8,803 bases of DNA, taken from the NCBI GenBank assembly GCA_902805485.1, contig CADCTM010000698.1, forward strand, positions 1 through 8,803, written 5' to 3'. Every line of letters starts with the position of its first letter. The first letter of the stretch is position 1. This document shows positions 5,201-8,803 of the stretch, piece by piece. Position numbers and translations under genes: made by a program. The notes under the pieces were generated by a model. The model was not told the origin of the DNA. It was given only the letters and a program-made list of their open reading frames with translations, and ran no database searches. The DNA is from an uncultured Coleofasciculus sp. (GTDB lineage Bacteria > Cyanobacteriota > Cyanobacteriia > Cyanobacteriales > Coleofasciculaceae).

Positions 5201-6763
5201 ATGACGAAGGGGCAGGTAATTAAGGAAATCAAGTCAAGTTGGGTATTGGGTGCGATCGCCTCTTTAACTGTTATCCTATTTGGCGGTTGGAGCGGTACAG
5301 TGATTGGGTGGCTATTGGGGACAGCGCTGGGGTTTGTCGCTTGTCAAGGAAAGCGAATCCCGACTCCTCAAATTGGTGCAAGAATTGGTGCGAATGCTGG
5401 ATTAATATTAGGAATCTGGCTTTTTGTCGCTAGTATTCTTGAAGGATTTGTTGTTCGACCGCTTTCTGGGCAATCGTCTCGCTCTATCGTTGAAATCTTG
5501 CAATTTGGGTTCAGAGCTTTATTTGTCACAACTGTAGTCGCTGCGCTAATTGCTGCATTGCAAGCCTTACCAAGTCCTCGACGACAACAAGCCACACTGG
5601 TAACTCTGGCGTTTATTTTAATTATTTTTCCCTTTGTCGATCAAGTGGCGAGGACGAGCTGGATTGCCACAGCGATCGAAATTTTAATTTATGTAATTTT
5701 AGCTCTGGGCTTGAATATTCCCGTTGGTTTTGCGGGCTTATTGGATTTGGGTTATGCCGCATTTTTTGCGATCGGCGCTTATACAACGGGTTTATTGTCC
5801 TCATCACAGCTTGGCATTGAGTGGAATTTTTGGCTAGTACTGCCTATTGCCGCCGTTGTTGCCGCCCTCGCGGGTGTGTTGTTGGGGACACCGACTTTAC
5901 GGTTACGAGGGGATTATTTAGCGATCGTGACTTTGGGATTTGGGGAAATTGTCCCGGTTATCTTTCGTAATTTAACAGAAGTTCGGGTTGATGAGCCAAT
6001 CTCAAAGCTTTTCGGCAGTGTCTTTGGGCATCCCGAATGGGGTATTTGTTTGCTGGGATGTCCTAAACCTTTTAACATTACCAATGGTGAAGCCGGAATT
6101 AACCCAATTGGTCGTCCATCTTTGCCAATTATCGGCACTTTTGAATCCAGTAACTATCTGCCTTGGTACTACCTAATCCTAATTTTGGTTGTATTTTCCT
6201 ACTTTATGATTGATCGCCTCCGCAATTCTCGATTGGGGCGTGCTTGGGCGGCAATTCGGGAAGATGAACTGGCAGCAAGTGCGATGGGTATTAACTTAGT
6301 TAAGACAAAGTTACTGGCTTTTGCAATGGGGGCAACTTTTTCCGGATTTGGAGGTGCTTTTTACGCCGCTTATATTAGTGCAATTTTCCCGACGGTGTTT
6401 GATTTTTCCGTTTCCGTAATCATCCTGTGCATGGTAATTTTGGGCGGTTTGGGCAATATGACTGGGGTGATTTTAGGGGCGATTATTATTATGGCAGCAG
6501 ACCGATTGTATCTGCCCCAATTGGCGAAAGTTTTGAAGGATTTCCTTAATACCTCGATATTGCCGAACGTTTCTAATCCCCAGATTCAGGACTTTATTGC
6601 CACGAGTCTTGATCCGCTTCAGATGCGCTTGTTTTTATTTGGTTTAACTTTGGTAATTATGATGATTGTTCGTCCAGAAGGATTGGTTCCGGATGCGATG
6701 CATCAAGCTGAACTTCATGAAGAGGCAAGTAATCAGTCGTTGGCGGATGCAAGGAGTCAGTAG
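5201..6763 (+). CDS. livM: Branched-chain amino acid ABC transporter permease LivM (long form)
   Basis: The second channel subunit, 520 residues, about 95 longer than E. coli LivM (425). The transporter core runs from about 155 to 495: PVGFAGLLDLGYAAFFAIGAY (174-194), the LivM signature GDYLAIVTLGFGEI (237-250), the ATPase-coupling loop GRAWAAIREDELAASAMGIN (346-365), MVILGGLGNMTG (411-422) and the closing VRPEGLVP (490-497). In front of the core lie about 150 extra residues with three or four hydrophobic helices (14-48, 64-82, 104-122, 133-148) and glycine-zipper-like spacing in 28-71. A long loop (260-318) contains Cys283 and Cys287. The tail 500-520 is polar. GAGGA (5182-5186) and AAAGGG (5192-5196) are candidate ribosome sites. 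The family is clear; the role of the N-terminal extension is unknown. Confidence 0.92.
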   Translation: MTKGQVIKEIKSSWVLGAIASLTVILFGGWSGTVIGWLLGTALGFVACQGKRIPTPQIGARIGANAGLILGIWLFVASILEGFVVRPLSGQSSRSIVEILQFGFRALFVTTVVAALIAALQALPSPRRQQATLVTLAFILIIFPFVDQVARTSWIATAIEILIYVILALGLNIPVGFAGLLDLGYAAFFAIGAYTTGLLSSSQLGIEWNFWLVLPIAAVVAALAGVLLGTPTLRLRGDYLAIVTLGFGEIVPVIFRNLTEVRVDEPISKLFGSVFGHPEWGICLLGCPKPFNITNGEAGINPIGRPSLPIIGTFESSNYLPWYYLILILVVFSYFMIDRLRNSRLGRAWAAIREDELAASAMGINLVKTKLLAFAMGATFSGFGGAFYAAYISAIFPTVFDFSVSVIILCMVILGGLGNMTGVILGAIIIMAADRLYLPQLAKVLKDFLNTSILPNVSNPQIQDFIATSLDPLQMRLFLFGLTLVIMMIVRPEGLVPDAMHQAELHEEASNQSLADARSQ

Positions 6764-6854
6764 AGTGATTGCGAAGGGCGAATTCAAGGAAACGAACCAC
6801 AGATGAACACAGAGGAATTTTTTGGTTGTAAACAGACTAATGTAAGGAGTCGGT
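6751..6854 (+). repeat. Direct repeat flanking the livM-livG gap, plus a 10-bp tandem repeat
   Basis: AAGGAGTCAGT (6751-6761), spanning the livM stop, recurs as AAGGAGTCGGT (6844-6854), where it supplies the Shine-Dalgarno of livG. The copies are 93 nt apart with one mismatch. Between them is CACAGATGAA (6798-6807) followed at once by CACAGAGGAA (6808-6817). The pattern suggests that a piece was inserted or duplicated into a once tighter livM-livG junction. Confidence 0.5.
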
Positions 6855-6855
6855 G

Positions 6856-7644
6856 ATGGCACTTTTGGAAGCACGTCAACTTACAATGCGGTTCGGGGGA
6901 TTGACGGCGGTTAAGCAGGTTGATTTTGTTTTAGATAATGGCATAATTGCCAGTCTGATTGGCCCTAATGGTGCGGGGAAGACGACTTTTTTTAATATGC
7001 TGACGGGCATTTATGTGCCGACTTCTGGAATGTTGCGCTTGGATAACCGAGATATTACGGGAGCGCGTCCTGATAAGTTGACGAGTTTAGGTATTGCACG
7101 GACGTTTCAAAATATCCGCTTGTTTAATAATATGACAGTGTTGGAAAACATTTTAGTCGGTCGGCATTGCCGCTTGCATACAGGTTTGGTGGGGGCTTTA
7201 CTGCGTCCGCCATCGGTGATTCAAGAGGAACGAAAAGCGAGGCAAAAAGCGTTAAATTTGTTGGACTTTGTGAGCTTAGGTGCATCAAAAGCGAATGAGT
7301 TGGCGAAAAACCTTTCCTATGGTGATCAACGACGGTTAGAAATTGCACGGGCGTTGGCATCTGAACCGAAGATACTATTATTGGATGAACCAACGGCAGG
7401 GATGAATCCGAATGAAACGGCAGATTTGACTCGTTTTATTCACCGAATTCGAGATGAGTTGAATTTGAGTATTTTGCTGATTGAGCATGATATGAAGGTG
7501 GTGATGGGAATTAGCGATCGCGTTAGTGTAATGGAATATGGCTCGAAAATTGCCGAAGGAACTCCCGTTGAGGTTCGCGCTGATCCCCGTGTGATTGAGG
7601 CATATTTGGGCAAGGAAGACGCTGAGGAAACAATTAATAGCTAA
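6856..7644 (+). CDS. livG: Branched-chain amino acid ABC transporter ATP-binding protein LivG
   Basis: A 262-residue cytoplasmic ATPase that pairs with LivF under the LivH/LivM channel and powers import. All nucleotide-binding motifs are present: Walker A GPNGAGKTT (36-44), Q-loop Gln85 in RTFQNIRLFNNMTVLENI, ABC signature LSYGDQRR (153-160), Walker B ILLLDEPT (173-180) with catalytic Glu178, and switch His211 in IEHDMKVVM. The signature reads LSYGDQ rather than LSGGQ, usual for LivG. The C-terminal GTPVEVRADPRVIEAYLG (235-252) is the typical LivG ending. AAGGAG at 6844-6849 lies 6 nt before the ATG at 6856; a GTG one codon earlier is too close to it. The gene follows livM by 92 nt and precedes livF by 35 nt. 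It fills the NatA-type role in cyanobacterial Nat systems. Confidence 0.95.
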   Translation: MALLEARQLTMRFGGLTAVKQVDFVLDNGIIASLIGPNGAGKTTFFNMLTGIYVPTSGMLRLDNRDITGARPDKLTSLGIARTFQNIRLFNNMTVLENILVGRHCRLHTGLVGALLRPPSVIQEERKARQKALNLLDFVSLGASKANELAKNLSYGDQRRLEIARALASEPKILLLDEPTAGMNPNETADLTRFIHRIRDELNLSILLIEHDMKVVMGISDRVSVMEYGSKIAEGTPVEVRADPRVIEAYLGKEDAEETINS

Positions 7645-7679
7645 TCGCTAAAATTTAGGGTAATTAGCAATTAATAATT

Positions 7680-8387
7680 ATGCTTGAAATTAAAGACCTT
7701 CATACTTATTACGGCAATATTCACGCCCTCAAAGGCATTTCTCTGCAAGTTGAGCAAGGGGAAGTTGTTAGTTTAATTGGGAGTAATGGTGCTGGTAAAA
7801 CCACGACTCTCCGCACGATTCAAGGACTGATCCGACCCCGTGAAGGCAAAATCATGTTTGAAGGGGGTCTCCTTAATACATTATCAGCACAAGCGATTGT
7901 CCGTTTAGGGATTTCCCAAAGTCCTGAAGGTCGTTTGATTTTCCCTCGGATGACGGTACAAGAAAATCTGGAGATGGGGGCTTTTTCTCGTAATGATACT
8001 CTTGGCATTAAATCTGACACAGAACGAGTTTTGAATCTGTTTCCCCGGTTAAGAGAACGACTCAATCAAAAAGGGGGAACGATGAGTGGTGGCGAACAAC
8101 AAATGTTAGCAATTGGTCGTGCGATGATGTCGCGCCCTCGTTTGTTATTATTAGATGAGCCAAGTATGGGTTTAGCACCGATATTAGTAACTCAAATCTT
8201 TTCGATTATTCGGGAAATTAATGAGCAGGGAACAACAGTTTTATTAGTTGAACAAAATGCTCGGATGGCTTTAACAGTCGCCAATCGTGGTTATGTTTTG
8301 CAAACTGGTGAAATTGTCCTTGCAGGTACAGCTAAAGATTTGCAGACTAATGAAACGGTTCGTAAGGCTTATTTGGGTGAAAGTTAA
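7680..8387 (+). CDS. livF: Branched-chain amino acid ABC transporter ATP-binding protein LivF
   Basis: The second ATPase of the importer, 235 residues, the normal LivF length. Motifs: Walker A GSNGAGKTT (34-42), Q-loop Gln80 in SQSPEGRLIFPRMTVQENL, ABC signature MSGGEQQMLAIGRA (135-148), Walker B LLLLDEPSMGLAP (155-167) with Glu160, and Gln192 (VEQNA) where most ABC ATPases have the switch His. Gln there is characteristic of LivF (E. coli LivF also has VEQNA), so it is not a defect. The protein ends ETVRKAYLGES, as usual. No good Shine-Dalgarno is visible; the 35-nt gap after livG is A/T-rich, so translation may depend partly on the upstream gene or an unstructured leader. It is the last gene of the cluster and fills the NatE-type role. 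Confidence 0.95.
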   Translation: MLEIKDLHTYYGNIHALKGISLQVEQGEVVSLIGSNGAGKTTTLRTIQGLIRPREGKIMFEGGLLNTLSAQAIVRLGISQSPEGRLIFPRMTVQENLEMGAFSRNDTLGIKSDTERVLNLFPRLRERLNQKGGTMSGGEQQMLAIGRAMMSRPRLLLLDEPSMGLAPILVTQIFSIIREINEQGTTVLLVEQNARMALTVANRGYVLQTGEIVLAGTAKDLQTNETVRKAYLGES

Positions 8388-8402
8388 ATTAGCAAAATTT
8401 TC

Positions 8403-8424
8403 GGGGCGCATAGCCGTGCGCCCT
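8403..8424. terminator. Hairpin between convergent genes, probable bidirectional terminator
   Basis: GGGCGCA (8404-8410) pairs with TGCGCCC (8417-8423) around loop TAGCCG, extended by a G-T pair (8403 with 8424). It lies 15 nt after the livF stop and 30 nt before the stop of the convergent gene. Only short T-rich sequence follows on either strand (AAAATTTT at 8394-8401 serves the minus strand). A small perfect palindrome TATCATGATA (8435-8444) lies next to it. GGGCGCA-type hairpins look like dispersed palindromes of cyanobacterial spacers, so this may be a reused repeat. Confidence 0.6.
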
Positions 8425-8453
8425 TAGGCACAGATATCATGATAGTTCATGTA

Positions 8454-8771
8454 TTAAAGCACTTCTACAATCAGTCGCATATTACCGAGAGAAGAGATTA
8501 TAGCAACATCTTTCTTTGACTCAACTTCAACTTTTTCGCCACTATGTAAAATCAGATCTCTTCCTCCAATTGTGAGCCAAGCGATGCCTGACAAAACTTG
8601 AAGCTCTTGATAGGCATGAGGAATCCGAAATACTTCACCGTTTCCCAGGGTAAAGCGACGGGGCATTACTTGAGAATTAGCCTTAACTTTTTTGGAGTAA
8701 GAGCCTACTAAAGTTAATAGTGTTGATAAGGGAAAAAGCAGGATCAATGCATTACTTGTAACTAAACGCAT
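8454..8771 (-). CDS. Small hypothetical protein, DUF2917-like with hydrophobic N-terminus
   Basis: A 105-residue protein on the minus strand, convergent with livF. Residues 36-105 form a beta-rich unit with the pattern LQVLSGIAWLTIGGRD..LHSGEKVEV...DVAIISSL, which resembles the DUF2917 family (small cupin-like beta domains) as I remember it; this assignment is moderate. Residues 7-25 are hydrophobic, followed by SYSKKVK, so it may be membrane-anchored or exported, facing outward if the segment is a signal anchor. The ATG at 8771 (minus strand) is supported by AGAGG at 8785-8781, 9 nt upstream. An internal ATG at residue 36 would give only the beta domain but has no better ribosome site. No catalytic residues are recognised and the function is unknown. 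Nothing links it to the amino acid importer. Confidence 0.65.
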   Translation of the reverse strand: MRLVTSNALILLFPLSTLLTLVGSYSKKVKANSQVMPRRFTLGNGEVFRIPHAYQELQVLSGIAWLTIGGRDLILHSGEKVEVESKKDVAIISSLGNMRLIVEVL

Positions 8772-8803
8772 CAGGAAAAACCTCTATTTAATTTAGGTTA
8801 TGT

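Noticed and set aside
8244..8261. LivF lacks the usual switch histidine (Gln192)
   Set aside because: VEQNA with Gln is the normal LivF form, so this is not a loss of function.
2013..8387. Urea importer (urtABCDE), which has the same gene order
   Set aside because: The receptor opening (VKIASSLPMTGSALG) and the permeases look like amino acid HAAT types; UrtA-type features are missing and no urease genes are nearby.
1..8803. CRISPR array
   Set aside because: No regularly spaced repeats of 20-40 nt were seen on either strand.

Overview
The window is ordinary cyanobacterial chromosome. Four perfect HIP1 octamers (GCGATCGC), several one-off variants, heptamer tandem repeats and a small cyanobacteria-type acidic DUF3134 gene beside mraY all point that way. 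Heptamer repeats and TnpB remnants are common in filamentous and larger-genome cyanobacteria, but I cannot fix the genus.

Layout, left to right: a DUF3134 protein (90-329, +); mraY, the lipid I-forming translocase of peptidoglycan synthesis (421-1515, +); a hairpin and then a type II tRNA-Ser with anticodon GCT (1668-1759, +) with its own terminator-like hairpin; then a five-gene ABC importer of the branched-chain/neutral amino acid (HAAT, Liv/Nat) class in the order substrate-binding lipoprotein (2013-3290), permease LivH (4062-5138), permease LivM (5201-6763), ATPase LivG (6856-7644) and ATPase LivF (7680-8387), all on +. A convergent small gene (8454-8771, -), probably DUF2917-like, follows after a shared hairpin.

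The importer is complete: a lipid-anchored receptor captures the solute, LivH and LivM form the channel, and LivG and LivF drive it. The binding protein is cut off from the other four genes by about 770 bp. That gap holds a perfect 17-bp hairpin, a decayed IS200/IS605-type tnpB (5' part and centre lost, frame broken) and its intact right-end hairpin. Between the element and livH lies a promoter-like array with the geometry of an NtcA-activated (nitrogen-control) promoter: GTA-N8-GAC, 20 nt, then a perfect TATAAT. The permease/ATPase genes therefore probably have their own nitrogen-responsive promoter.

I found no CRISPR array, integrase, defence system or biosynthetic cluster, and no clear new system. 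The best points for follow-up are the NtcA-type promoter, two unusual active-site substitutions in MraY (Asn in the MGDxGS motif, HNH in the HHH motif), the orphan omega-RNA-like right end of the tnpB remnant, and the strong hairpin after the binding-protein gene.
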